64,000 nt of DNA from RYN-428 sp035551995 (GTDB taxonomy: Bacteria; Planctomycetota; Phycisphaerae; Tepidisphaerales; Tepidisphaeraceae). Under the pieces are notes generated by a model. It ran no database searches. It worked only from the letters and a program-made list of their open reading frames with translations, and was not told the DNA's origin. How positions within the stretch are numbered: the stretch's first letter is position 1; every line of letters starts with the position of its first letter. Where the stretch lies: the NCBI GenBank assembly GCA_035551995.1, contig DASZME010000071.1:40526-104525 (forward strand), in the 5' to 3' direction. Below are positions 28,333 to 37,121 of this stretch, one piece after another. A program made the position numbers and the translations under genes.

Positions 28333-30003
28333 TCAAATAACCGATAAAAACTCGGCGAAGAGAATCGGCGCCAGGATGCCCAGTGGCGCCACCGCGGCGT
28401 AGGCGACGGCCGGGGCGTCGGAGCCGGCAAGTTCGTTGGCGAACGCCAGTGAGGGTGAACTGGTCATGGCCCCGGAGATCCACCCGGAGAGCATGACAAA
28501 GTTCATCCGAAAAACCGCCCGCGCATAACACGCGACGGCGAAGACCGGCACAAAGGTGATCACCGCGCCCCACATCATGAAGCGCAGGCCGCCGCCGTGG
28601 ACGATCTGCTGCCAAAGGCCGGCGCCGGCGTCGAGACCCACGCAGGCGAGGAATACCGCAAGGCCAAAATCGCGAAACAGCGCGTTGGCCGCGACCGGCA
28701 TGTACCAGACGACCGATCCCAGGTTTCCCCACTGCGAAAGAATGATGGCCGCCAGCAACGGTCCGCCCGCCAGACCGATGCGCAGCGACATGTGCAGGCC
28801 CGGGACGGGGAGCGGAATGGTTCCCACGATGACGCCGAGAACAATGCCGACGAAAATGGGAACCAGTTGCGGGCGATTCAGGGTGTCGGGCGAATTTCCG
28901 AGTTCGCTTTCGGCAAGCTTGAGCCCCGCCGCCGGACCGACCACGCTGACCCGGTCGGCGAAGGCAAGCCGCAGCGTGGCATTGGGAACCAATTTTACGC
29001 CGGCGCGTTCCACGCGAGCGACGGTGACGCCATAGCGGCGGATCAGGTCCAACTCGGCCAGCGAGCGGCGAAGAACGGCCGTGCGGGTGACCAGGAGATC
29101 GATGCGCTGGACATCGCCGTTGACGTGGCCCATGTCCACCGTCGCCGGTCGGCCCATGGCGGCGACCACTTCGGCCAATTCGTTTCTCGGGCCGACCGCC
29201 CGGTAAATATCGCCGACCTGAACGACGGTATCGCCGGTCGGGACCGATACCGTCCCATTGCGCAGCAGCCGGCTGAAGATCACATTGCGTCGATGAATGA
29301 GCGGATGGTCGCGGAGCTTCTGATCGGCCAGCGAAGGCTCGGTCACTTCAAAATCGAACGGCTCGATCGGCGGCCTTCGCACTTCTTCGGCGGCGGCGAG
29401 ATTTGCCTTTTCCCTGGCGATGTCGATGCCAAAGAGCCGCTTAACGCAGACGATCACCAGGATCGGCCCGACCACGCCAAACGGATAACTGACCGAATAG
29501 GCCAGCGCGGCCATGGTGATGGCGGAATCGGCGGCGGGGGCGTTGCCCATTTTCTGGCGCAGCGCGTCCTGCCCGGCGGCCAGGCCGGGCGTGGTGGTGA
29601 AGGCGCCGGTATAAATTCCCGCCGACGATGCGTGGGGCAAGTGGAACAGCTTCACCACGCCGGCCGTCATCAAAGCGCCCAATCCCAGCACGGCGATCGA
29701 AAGAAGATTCAGCCGCAGTCCCTCGTTGCGCAGCGACGTGAGAAATCCCGGCCCCACCTGCAATCCAAGGGAATAAATGAAAATGATCAGGGCGAAATCG
29801 CGAAGGAATCGCAAGACCGACGGATCGATCGAGAGCCCGAACTGGCCAAAAAGCAGAGAGGAAAATAAGACGGCGGAAATGCCGAGCCGCATCCCGCGAA
29901 AGCGAATGGCGCCCAGCGCCAAGCCAAAAGTCACGGCAAGCGAAAGCATCGCCAGATCCATGGCGACGGAATGTTCCGAAAGCGTAGCGGCCGACAAGAG
30001 CAT
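28333..30003 (-). CDS. AspT/YidE/YbjL-family antiporter-like transporter
   Basis: 556 residues. Two blocks of membrane helices, e.g. LAMLSLAVTFGLALGAIRF, LLFGQFGLSIDPSVL, LVPIFVGIVLGVIVGTIPLP and NLGSVVWYMPVAANALFRDF, flank a soluble region with two TrkA-C (RCK-C)-type domains (GTVSVPTGDTVVQVGDIYRA and YGVTVARVERAGVKLVPNA). GLQVGPGFLTSLRNEG and GLDAGAGLWQQIVHGG are the duplicated AspT signature motifs. The family exchanges amino acids or dicarboxylates; the substrate here is unknown. An alternative start is Met 15. The end lies 161 bp from the nadE start on the same strand. Confidence 0.92.
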   Translation of the reverse strand: MLLSAATLSEHSVAMDLAMLSLAVTFGLALGAIRFRGMRLGISAVLFSSLLFGQFGLSIDPSVLRFLRDFALIIFIYSLGLQVGPGFLTSLRNEGLRLNLLSIAVLGLGALMTAGVVKLFHLPHASSAGIYTGAFTTTPGLAAGQDALRQKMGNAPAADSAITMAALAYSVSYPFGVVGPILVIVCVKRLFGIDIAREKANLAAAEEVRRPPIEPFDFEVTEPSLADQKLRDHPLIHRRNVIFSRLLRNGTVSVPTGDTVVQVGDIYRAVGPRNELAEVVAAMGRPATVDMGHVNGDVQRIDLLVTRTAVLRRSLAELDLIRRYGVTVARVERAGVKLVPNATLRLAFADRVSVVGPAAGLKLAESELGNSPDTLNRPQLVPIFVGIVLGVIVGTIPLPVPGLHMSLRIGLAGGPLLAAIILSQWGNLGSVVWYMPVAANALFRDFGLAVFLACVGLDAGAGLWQQIVHGGGLRFMMWGAVITFVPVFAVACYARAVFRMNFVMLSGWISGAMTSSPSLAFANELAGSDAPAVAYAAVAPLGILAPILFAEFLSVI

Positions 30004-30077
30004 GAGCGTCCCTTATACACAGTGTCCACCCATTCATCGACGCAACGCGACAAGAAGTTGTCCTCAAAAGTCGGAAA

Positions 30078-30296
30078 GCGGACACCGGCGAACAAGTCTA
30101 CTCTCATAAACTCCAAGGCCTGAGCAGCAACCGGGCCAGCCCGGTCCTCGACGGCTCCGGTCATCTGATTTTCCCCGACGGCGACAACCGCGTGGTTGTA
30201 AAAAGCGGGCCGCAATTCGAAGCGTTGGCCGTCGATGGATTGGCGGATTCCACCCACAAGCCGGTGGCGGTCGCCGGCTGTTTACCGCAGCAATGA
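30078..30296 (+). pseudogene. Decayed C-terminal fragment of a PQQ-like beta-propeller
   Basis: In the 352-bp gap between the antiporter and queD, one plus-strand frame reads ADTGEQVYSHKLQGLSSNRA, then SPVLDGSGHLIFPDGDNRVV, VKSGPQFEALAVDGLADSTH and a short tail before TGA at 30294. This follows closely the last blade of planctomycete PQQ propellers (DAKTGE, ASPVLDDG, VLKAGPKFE, LLATNDLGD). There is no start codon upstream; the frame runs into antisense antiporter sequence. So it is a truncated remnant of a lost paralogue. Nothing else in the gap is identifiable. Confidence 0.6.
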
Positions 30297-30355
30297 AGAT
30301 GAGTCCATTGCATCGGCTTGGAAAAGTCCTGCGCGTTCATCATTTTCGTCGCCGT

Positions 30356-30715
30356 TCATGCTCCATATTCACAGCTTGAGGTGCATGTTTCGTGTACGAC
30401 GATCGATTTGAGCACGGGCAGTGCGTCCTTCAGGCGATCGTAGATCCACTTGGCGAGCATTTCGCTGGTCGGATTTTCCAGGCCTTCGATGTCGTTCAGA
30501 TAGTAATGATCGAGTCGCCGGACTAGCGGCTCGACGACGGTCTTGATGACGCCGTAGTCGAGCAAATATCCCTTTTCCGGTTCGACGTTGCCTTCGACGA
30601 CGACGTCAAATCGGAATGAATGGCCGTGCAGCCGCCGGCATTTATGGTCCGGCGGGAACGTGGGGAGGTCGTGGGCGGCCTCGAAGCGAAAGGATTTTGT
30701 AAGTCGAACGTGCAT
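30356..30715 (-). CDS. queD: 6-carboxy-5,6,7,8-tetrahydropterin synthase
   Basis: 119 residues from ATG 30715 (MHVRLTKSFRFEAAH). Zinc-binding H15, H30 and H32 with catalytic C26 in HKCRRLHGHSF; PTSEMLAKWIYDRLK and VVHETCTSSCEYGA complete the family. It converts dihydroneopterin triphosphate to 6-carboxytetrahydropterin in queuosine (7-deazaguanine) synthesis. No queE, queC or queF lie in the window. The frame stays open upstream of the Met but the size and motif fix the start. Downstream of it, in the same direction, is the pseudogene region on the other strand. Confidence 0.95.
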   Translation of the reverse strand: MHVRLTKSFRFEAAHDLPTFPPDHKCRRLHGHSFRFDVVVEGNVEPEKGYLLDYGVIKTVVEPLVRRLDHYYLNDIEGLENPTSEMLAKWIYDRLKDALPVLKSIVVHETCTSSCEYGA

Positions 30716-30767
30716 GGGGCGAGGAATTCTAGAGGCGGGCGGGTTGATTGCAAAGCATGCCATTCCG

Positions 30768-31205
30768 CTACCGAACACACGGCGGCGGGTGAAGCCCCGC
30801 GGCGCGCAGAACGCGCCGAATGTTAACAAGAGCTTGTCGGTTCAGTCGAAGCGCGTCCACGGTCGCGCGCCCGACGGGCGTATGGCCGACAACGCGAACG
30901 TAGTCGGCGTCCCAGGTGAAGTGCGAATCCCACCGCTCGTGGCGCGGATGGAAAAGGGGAACAGTTTTTCCTGTTCCGGGGTCGACGTCGTCAGTGCGAA
31001 CATGTTTTAGTCCGTTGCATCCGATGCAAGACCATGCAAGGTTCTCAGGTGACGTGTGACCCGACGCCGCGCGTGGGATGATGTGCTCCGCGCAGAATGG
31101 GTCCGGCGCAAAAGGCTGGTGGCTAAGGCAGTATTCGCAGCAATGTTGCGCGCGTTCGGAAACGAGCCTCCGCAATGACGGAGGAACTCGGCCTTTGCTA
31201 CTCAT
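30768..31205 (-). CDS. HNH endonuclease
   Basis: 145 residues from ATG 31205 (MSSKGRVPPSLRRLV). HNH/zinc motif: CEYC (C23, C26), EHIIPR with H41, NLAWSCIGCNGLKHVR with N55, C60 and C63. The remaining region VGRATVDALRLNRQALVNIR is the family tail. The start codon overlaps the stop of the upstream small gene (ATGAGTAG), so both are read from one message. Known biochemical role of this small HNH branch is not established; it recurs with the same companion in cyanobacteria and planctomycetes. No toxin-antitoxin or restriction genes are near. Confidence 0.88.
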   Translation of the reverse strand: MSSKGRVPPSLRRLVSERAQHCCEYCLSHQPFAPDPFCAEHIIPRAASGHTSPENLAWSCIGCNGLKHVRTDDVDPGTGKTVPLFHPRHERWDSHFTWDADYVRVVGHTPVGRATVDALRLNRQALVNIRRVLRAAGLHPPPCVR

Positions 31206-31632
31206 TCGCGGAACCGCCGCGCGCTTCGCGCCCGTTACCCAGACCCAATTCATCCATTAAACGCGAAAGAGAAACATTTCTAAGATTGGCCAGTTCGACC
31301 AGATGCGTCATTCGAGTGGCGTTCGCCCGCTCGATGTTCTCGCTCACGACCAACAACTCCGAGCGTTCGGCCAAAGTAAGAGCGTCGTTTTCGAGCTTTT
31401 CCCTCAATTCCCAATAGCGACGCCACTGGTCATCGGTCAGGCCGAGGCCCACCTTTTCCAGAAGTTCGACTTCGCGAGCGCTCGCCCGATCGCCAATGTG
31501 CCCCGGCGGCGCCTCCGGGTAAACTTGCGCCAGTGCCCGAAGTATAATGGCGTCTGCCGGCAAGTCTTCGCGCATTGCTTCATCGCGCACACGCGCTTCG
31601 AGTCCGGGCGGCATTTGCAAAGTAACCGTCAT
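31198..31632 (-). CDS. Companion protein of HNH endonuclease
   Basis: 144 residues from ATG 31632 (MTVTLQMPPGLEARVRDEAM). All-helical by composition, with LTDDQWRRYWELREKLENDA, LTLAERSELLVVSENIERAN and LVELANLRNVSLSRLMDEL. This late pattern matches the small proteins that repeatedly precede HNH endonucleases in planctomycetes and cyanobacteria, from memory of such pairs. It could be an antitoxin, DNA-binding adaptor or immunity partner; none of these is shown. Overlaps the HNH start by 8 bp. No strong ribosome site is visible before the Met. Confidence 0.75.
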   Translation of the reverse strand: MTVTLQMPPGLEARVRDEAMREDLPADAIILRALAQVYPEAPPGHIGDRASAREVELLEKVGLGLTDDQWRRYWELREKLENDALTLAERSELLVVSENIERANATRMTHLVELANLRNVSLSRLMDELGLGNGREARGGSANE

Positions 31633-31764
31633 ACAAAGCGATTCTATCGGACGATAATTACGAATTCCATTCGCTTTCAAACGCCCTCCGTCGATTCGGC
31701 GCCGCCGACAGAACGAAAAATGGAGCGACGCCGATCAAACGCCCGATTCACGTGTCGATCCATT

Positions 31765-33093
31765 TCATCGGCCAGTGACCTCAAAACCGCTGTCCGTGCC
31801 GCGCTTTATTCTGATCGCCAATGTCAACACGCCCGCAAGCGCAAGGCAAATTGAAAGACATGCAAACGTAACACCATATCCTCCCGTGATCTTATGAAGG
31901 CGCCCCACGCCAAACGTACCGACGAAACCGCCCACGGCGCCGATGGTATTGATCAGGGCGAGCGATTCGCCGATCACGTTGCGCGAGACCATTTCCGGGA
32001 TCATCGCCCAGAACGGACCGTACGGAGCGTACATGCAGGCGCCGGCGACGATCAGGCCCGTGAACGAAAGCCAGAAATGGTTCGGGCCGGCGAGGTACGA
32101 GCCAAGAAACGCGACGGCGCCGACGAACAAGCATGGCCACACGAACGCTTTGCGGATCAGCAGGCGATCGGAGATCGCCGAGATCACCAGCATCACCACG
32201 GCGCCGCACAGGTAGGGGATGGCGTTAAACAGGCCGACGCTGGCGATGCCCATGTGGGAGCCGGTTTTCATGATGATCGGCAGCCACATGTTCAGCCCGT
32301 AGATGCCGACGCTCCAGGCGAAAAATAACAGGCAAAGCAAGATTACCTGCGGATCGCCGAAAGCGGCCAGATAGTTCTTCACGTGCTTGACCTGGCGCTG
32401 TTCGTCATCGAGGGCGGCTTGAACGTTCGCCGACTCGTCCGCCGAAAGCCAACCGGCGTCGATCGGACGATCGTTGGCCAGCATCCACCACAAGCACGCC
32501 CAGATCAGCGTCGGAATCCCTTCGACCAGGAGCATCATCTGCCAGCCTTTCATGTGAAAGATCGGATGACGATCGAAGAGGGCTACCAGTGTTCCCGACA
32601 GGAGCGACGCCCATAACATGGTCAGGGGATTGCCGAGGATGAGAAGCGTGTTGGCTCTCGATCGTTCGCGCTTGGTAAACCAGTGCGTCAAGAAAACCAG
32701 CAGCGACGGAAAGACCAACCCCTCGGCCACGCCGAGAAGAAAACGGTCGATAAGCAATAATCTGTAATCCGTTAAAACGGCGGTCGCCGACGCCACGATG
32801 CCCCAGAAGATGAGCGTCCAGAACATGAGGGTCTTAACGCTTCGGCGGGCCGCGTAGCCGGCGCCGGGGATTTGGAACAGGACGTAGCCGATGAAGAAGG
32901 TGGCGTTAAACCAAGTGAACTGGTTTTCGTTGAGCTTGAGCGTTTCGCGCATTCCCCCGGCGCCGCCGAACCCGATGTTTACGCGGTCGAGATAGGCCAG
33001 GCTGTAGGTGATAAATGCCAGCGGCATCACGCGGGCAAATCGCGCCGGCGCGGCGGAAACGGGACGTTGCGTTTGGTAGTCGAGTTGGCTCAT
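31765..33093 (-). CDS. MFS transporter (anion:cation symporter type)
   Basis: 442 residues with about 12 membrane helices. The opening FARVMPLAFITYSLAYLDRV followed by GFGGAGGMRETLKLNENQF and the motif LLIDRFLLGVAEGLVFPSLL match the ACS (tartrate/galactonate/phthalate) branch of MFS. The loop after helix 2 has YAARRSVKTLMFWTLIFWG. It most likely imports an organic acid anion by proton symport. Single gene, no catabolic partners adjacent, so the substrate is unknown. The start at 33093 has MSQLDYQTQRPVSAAPARFA as its cytoplasmic leader. Confidence 0.92.
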   Translation of the reverse strand: MSQLDYQTQRPVSAAPARFARVMPLAFITYSLAYLDRVNIGFGGAGGMRETLKLNENQFTWFNATFFIGYVLFQIPGAGYAARRSVKTLMFWTLIFWGIVASATAVLTDYRLLLIDRFLLGVAEGLVFPSLLVFLTHWFTKRERSRANTLLILGNPLTMLWASLLSGTLVALFDRHPIFHMKGWQMMLLVEGIPTLIWACLWWMLANDRPIDAGWLSADESANVQAALDDEQRQVKHVKNYLAAFGDPQVILLCLLFFAWSVGIYGLNMWLPIIMKTGSHMGIASVGLFNAIPYLCGAVVMLVISAISDRLLIRKAFVWPCLFVGAVAFLGSYLAGPNHFWLSFTGLIVAGACMYAPYGPFWAMIPEMVSRNVIGESLALINTIGAVGGFVGTFGVGRLHKITGGYGVTFACLSICLALAGVLTLAIRIKRGTDSGFEVTGR

Positions 33094-33169
33094 GAAGGTA
33101 CGCGGATGGTAACGGGAAAGAGGCCGACATGCACGAAGATTGACCGATCGACGAACGCGGATTTCGTCT

Positions 33170-34501
33170 TTATTTCACCATCGCCGCGAGCAGCGTTCGA
33201 TCATCCGTCAATGGCCGATTGTCGGTGAATGCGTTGACGGCGGCCAGCGTCTTATCGATCGCGTCGGCCGCGGATTCCGCGCCGGCGCCGAGTACCGCGT
33301 CGAGGCGCTCGATGTCGAACATGTCGCCGTTTGGACCGCGGGCTTCGGTGATGCCGTCGGTGTAGAAGAGAATCAAATCGCCGGGAAGCAATTGAGTGGA
33401 CTGCTCGACGAAGTCTTCTCGGCCCTCAATTCCGAGCGGCAGGTTTTGGGCCAGGGGCAGCGACCCAAGCGATCCATCCGCCCGGCGGCCGCGCGGCGGC
33501 GGATGGCCGGCGTTGGACCATAAGAGGGTTCGCGAGGACGAGTCGAAGATTCCATAAAACGCGGTGACGAAACTCCCCGATCCGCTGGTGTAGGTCCGGG
33601 CGAGCCGCGCGTTGATCGCGCCGAGCATCTGGGCCGGCGAGACGGGTGGATCGCTGGCGATGTGGGCGATGGTGTGCGTGATGGCCATCAGCACGGCGGC
33701 GGGGGTGCCGTGGCCACTCACGTCGGCCATCAAAATGCCCCAGCGGTCGTCGGGCAATTTGAAAAAATCGTAGTAGTCGCCGCCGGAATGACGGGAGGTT
33801 TGGTAATGGACGGCCAGCTCGAGATTGGGAATGGCGGGTAACTCCGCCGGCAACAGCGATCGCTGAATATCCGCGACCGCTTTCAGTTCGCGCTCGACGG
33901 CGTCGTAGGCTCGCGTCACCTCGCCGGACAATACCAGCGTCTGCGTCGCGCGGCCGAACAGGTTGCCCATCCACACATGTACCGGAAGACGTTCGCGCGG
34001 AAAACCAAACGGCACGTTGCGCATCAACACCGCCATATTCACCGCGGTTCCATGTTCGTAAAGAGGAATGGCCATGATCGACTTCATGCCCGCCAGATAG
34101 TCGGCGGCCGGATCGTCCGGCGCCACTTCCAGCTCATCGATGATCACCGGCTGATCGCCGTAAATCAGTTCGCCGAGCAATCCCGAATCCAAGAGCGGCA
34201 GCCGATTCTTTTCCGTCCACGGATTGACGGCTTTTTCCCATCTTGAGCTGCGCGTGATGCGATAGTGCGGCGGCTGAAGTCCCCGGCGGCTGAGGGAAAC
34301 CATGCCGTCGATCTGCATCACCTGCCGCATCCGCGCGCCGTAGACGCGCACCAATTCCTGAGGATCGCTGATTCGGCTCATCTCGCGCATCGTATCGACG
34401 ATGAACGACATTCGATCGTCGTACGGCGAATCGGAGTTCAACAGGAGATGGGTTGGAACGATCTCGTTCATCTCCTCGATGATAGATAGAGCCGGCGTCA
34501 T
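33170..34501 (-). CDS. GAF-SpoIIE PP2C-type serine phosphatase
   Basis: 443 residues. An N-terminal GAF-like sensor (about 25-200: DPQELVRVYGARMRQVMQID to KSIMAIPLYEHGTAVNMAVL) is followed by a linker helix AVERELKAVADIQRSLLPAE and a SpoIIE/RsbU phosphatase domain: SGGDYYDFFKLPDDRWGILM, ADVSGHGTPAAVLMA and LILFYTDGITEARGPNGDMF carry the metal-binding Asp residues. It would dephosphorylate an anti-sigma-factor antagonist in a partner-switching pathway. No antagonist or RsbW-type kinase lies nearby. Divergent from the lipoprotein gene across only 17 bp. Confidence 0.92.
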   Translation of the reverse strand: MTPALSIIEEMNEIVPTHLLLNSDSPYDDRMSFIVDTMREMSRISDPQELVRVYGARMRQVMQIDGMVSLSRRGLQPPHYRITRSSRWEKAVNPWTEKNRLPLLDSGLLGELIYGDQPVIIDELEVAPDDPAADYLAGMKSIMAIPLYEHGTAVNMAVLMRNVPFGFPRERLPVHVWMGNLFGRATQTLVLSGEVTRAYDAVERELKAVADIQRSLLPAELPAIPNLELAVHYQTSRHSGGDYYDFFKLPDDRWGILMADVSGHGTPAAVLMAITHTIAHIASDPPVSPAQMLGAINARLARTYTSGSGSFVTAFYGIFDSSSRTLLWSNAGHPPPRGRRADGSLGSLPLAQNLPLGIEGREDFVEQSTQLLPGDLILFYTDGITEARGPNGDMFDIERLDAVLGAGAESAADAIDKTLAAVNAFTDNRPLTDDRTLLAAMVK

Positions 34502-34518
34502 CGGCTACTGTACGGCCG

Positions 34519-35319
34519 ATGCGAATCGTCCGCCGCGCTTCCGCGCGAGCCGTCAAAATAATGGCATGCTTCGCGATGGCCGGGTGCGCGAGCCAGCCCG
34601 CTCGCTCCGTCGAGCACCCCGCGCCGGATTCGCTTAGTTATCTAATCGAATTGCCCGGCATGGGCGGATTGACCGACATCGACAAAGACTTCATATCCGG
34701 CTTAATGGAAGGGGGGGTGGCTAGACAATCCGAGATTCACGATTGGACTGGCCCGAACAAGTGGATCGCCGCCGTACGCGCGTGGGACCACAATCGCATT
34801 GCCGCCAAAGAGGTGGCCGAGAAGATCGCCGCGAAAGTTCGAAGAAATCCGTCCACGAAAATCGTCTTGGCGGGATGGAGCGCCGGGTCGGCCGTCGCGC
34901 TATGGGCGTTGGAGGATTTGCCGGATGACGTGCGGGTGCAATTGGTTTTGTTGATCGAGCCGGCCGTCGATCCCAATCATGACTTGAGCCGAGCATTGCG
35001 TCACGTTCGCGGGCATCTCTTTGTGGTGGAGACGTTCAGCGACCTGCTGATGCTGGGAATCGGCACGATAATCTTTGGAGTCAGCGACGGCGGAGCAAAC
35101 ACGCCCGCCGCCGGCTGCGTTGGATTTAATCGACCGAAGGGGTTCGACGCCAATCAATATAAAAAGTTGGTCGAATTGCCGTGGAAGCCCGAATATGCGC
35201 GGCACGGCGATTACTTTGGTCACAATATGCCGATGAATCGGGCGGTGGCGCGGGAAGTGTGGGCGGCAATATTGGCGGGTGACGTGAAAGAAGTCGGCGG
35301 TGGCATTAGCGTGAAATAG
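34519..35319 (+). CDS. Lipoprotein-like alpha/beta-hydrolase
   Basis: 266 residues. The N-terminus has ACFAMAGCASQPA, a lipobox-like Ala-Gly-Cys, after a basic leader. The body shows an alpha/beta-hydrolase pattern: LIELPGMGG, IVLAGWSAGSAVALWAL with a nucleophile Ser in GWSAGS, and RHGDYFGHNMPMNRA that could supply the His. Probably a membrane-anchored esterase or lipase-like protein of unknown substrate. The start at 34519 is 17 bp from the divergent phosphatase start, so promoters must overlap the coding ends. The lipoprotein call needs the Cys; the hydrolase call is moderate. Confidence 0.7.
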   Translation: MRIVRRASARAVKIMACFAMAGCASQPARSVEHPAPDSLSYLIELPGMGGLTDIDKDFISGLMEGGVARQSEIHDWTGPNKWIAAVRAWDHNRIAAKEVAEKIAAKVRRNPSTKIVLAGWSAGSAVALWALEDLPDDVRVQLVLLIEPAVDPNHDLSRALRHVRGHLFVVETFSDLLMLGIGTIIFGVSDGGANTPAAGCVGFNRPKGFDANQYKKLVELPWKPEYARHGDYFGHNMPMNRAVAREVWAAILAGDVKEVGGGISVK

Positions 35320-35447
35320 TCCGCCGAGATATTGCGTTCAAAAAATTCGTTGTGGCAAAGCGCTTCGCTGCGTGTCGAAGCCAACGATTGCAATTCATTG
35401 GTTGGCCGCAACGCGCAGCGGAGCGACTTTTTCTTTCGCTGCGATCT

Positions 35448-36782
35448 TTACCCCATGTGCTTAATCATCTCGTTCGCGAATTCGCTGCACTTGATCTCTT
35501 TCGCTCCCTCCATCTGCCGGGCGAAATCGTAGGTCACGGTCTTCGCGGCAATCGCGCTTTCCAGTCCTTTTACGATCAGCTTGGCCACATCGTTCCAGCC
35601 CATGTATTCGAACATCATGACGCCGGAGAGGATGACGCTGCCGGGGTTGACTTTGTCCTGGTCGGCGTATTTGGGGGCGGTGCCGTGGGTGGCTTCAAAG
35701 ACGGCATGGCCGGTGAGGTAATTGATGTTGCCGCCGGGCGCGATGCCGATGCCGCCGACCTGGGCGGCCAAGGCGTCACTCAGATAGTCGCCGTTGAGAT
35801 TGAGCGTGGCGATCACGTCAAAATCCTCGGGGCGCGTGAGAACCTGTTGCAGCGTGATATCGGCGATGGCGTCCTTAATGACCAGGCCGGCGCCGGGCTT
35901 TCCTTGGGGGATCTTGCACCAGGGTCCGCCGTCGATTTCGATGGCGCCGAAGTTTTCCTTGGCGACTTGATAGCCCCAGTCGCGGAAGCTGCCTTCCGTG
36001 AACTTCATGATATTCCCCTTGTGGACCAGAGTCACACTTTTGCGCTTGTGTTTGATCGCGTAGTCGATGGCGCTGTAGACCAGGCGCTGTGTGCCGAGGA
36101 AACTGACTGGCTTAAACCCTATGCCGACTTCCACCTTTGCCTCACGGGCGGGAGCGCCGACGGCTTCCAACTGCTTCTGCCAGGCCCCGCTCGCTTCCTG
36201 TGTGCCGAACCGGATTTTTTTGAATTCCTTGGGAAAGTTCTGATTGAGGAAGTCGAGAATCTTCTGCGATTCCGGAGTTCCCGCGGCATATTCGATGCCG
36301 GCGTAAATGTCTTCCGTGTTCTCGCGGAAGATGACCATGTCCACCTTTTCCGGACGCTTCACCGGCGACGGAACCCCCGTGAAATACTGTACCGGGCGAA
36401 GACAGACGTAAAGATCGAGCATCTGGCGAAGCGCGACGTTGAGCGAACGGATTCCGCCGCCGACGGGCGTGGTGAGCGGGCCTTTGATCCCGACCAGGAA
36501 ATGCTGAAACGCCGCCACCGTGTCGTCCGGCAGCCAGTTATTGAATTTGGCGAATGATTTACCGCCGGCATAGACTTCCATCCAGCTTATCTTTTTCTTG
36601 CCTTTGAAGACTTTTTCGACCGCCGCGTCGAAAACGCGCACGCTGGCGCGCCAGATGTCCGCGCCCGTGCCGTCGCCCTCGATGAAGGGAATGATGGGCC
36701 GATCCGGCACATTCAACTTGCCTGCGGAAATCGTGATGGCCTGACCATCGGCGGGAGCGGTGACGTCTTTGAAAGTGGGCAT
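35448..36782 (-). CDS. icd: NADP-dependent isocitrate dehydrogenase
   Basis: 444 residues from ATG 36782 (MPTFKDVTAPADGQAITIS); the frame is open above it but this start gives the standard length. Active site pattern: LNVALRQMLDLYVCLRPVQY, VIFRENTEDIYAGIEYA, VTLVHKGNIMKFTEGSFRDW, NLNGDYLSDALAAQVGGIGI and the cofactor loop EATHGTAPKYADQDKVNPGS. It oxidises isocitrate to 2-oxoglutarate in the TCA cycle. Monocistronic; the 339 bp upstream hold an AT-rich promoter-like stretch on the other side. Confidence 0.97.
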   Translation of the reverse strand: MPTFKDVTAPADGQAITISAGKLNVPDRPIIPFIEGDGTGADIWRASVRVFDAAVEKVFKGKKKISWMEVYAGGKSFAKFNNWLPDDTVAAFQHFLVGIKGPLTTPVGGGIRSLNVALRQMLDLYVCLRPVQYFTGVPSPVKRPEKVDMVIFRENTEDIYAGIEYAAGTPESQKILDFLNQNFPKEFKKIRFGTQEASGAWQKQLEAVGAPAREAKVEVGIGFKPVSFLGTQRLVYSAIDYAIKHKRKSVTLVHKGNIMKFTEGSFRDWGYQVAKENFGAIEIDGGPWCKIPQGKPGAGLVIKDAIADITLQQVLTRPEDFDVIATLNLNGDYLSDALAAQVGGIGIAPGGNINYLTGHAVFEATHGTAPKYADQDKVNPGSVILSGVMMFEYMGWNDVAKLIVKGLESAIAAKTVTYDFARQMEGAKEIKCSEFANEMIKHMG

Positions 36783-37121
36783 GGCATGAATCCTTACGTT
36801 TAGGGTCGATGAATAAAGCGGATCGAAACTAGCGGTGGCGAGCGGATGTGTCAATCGCGGGCGCGGACTGGCGCGGCACGTTGGAATTGACGGGTCTAAC
36901 GCGCGTGAGGAAGAAACGGCGCCGCGGAAAATTTAGAAAATAGCGCCGAACCAATGGATCGTCGCGACGTAATTAGGTTTTAACTTCGGGAGTTATATAA
37001 GGACGCGGGTTTTAACGGATAGACCGACTCCTGAATTTATACTCGCATATCGCGCGTTTGTTTACTTGATTCGCAATGTGTTAATCGGGTAAGTTACCGA
37101 TATAGGGGCGGTGGAGCGTCA
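36783..37121. other. 339-bp divergent intergenic region (icd / pseudokinase)
   Basis: No coding sequence is seen. The part near 36960-37100 is AT-rich relative to the genome. A possible promoter for the pseudokinase gene is TTGATT (37066-37071) with TAAGTT (37090-37095). A near-palindrome TCGGGTAAGTTACCGA at 37085-37100 could be an operator. A GGAG at about 37112 is a usable ribosome site. Confidence 0.35.

Noticed and set aside
37085..37100. Near-palindrome before the pseudokinase as a defined operator
   Set aside because: One mismatch and no family consensus; only mentioned in the intergenic entry.
36783..37121. A tRNA or small RNA gene in the icd/pseudokinase gap
   Set aside because: No cloverleaf or CCA end could be traced; only promoter-like AT-rich sequence is seen.
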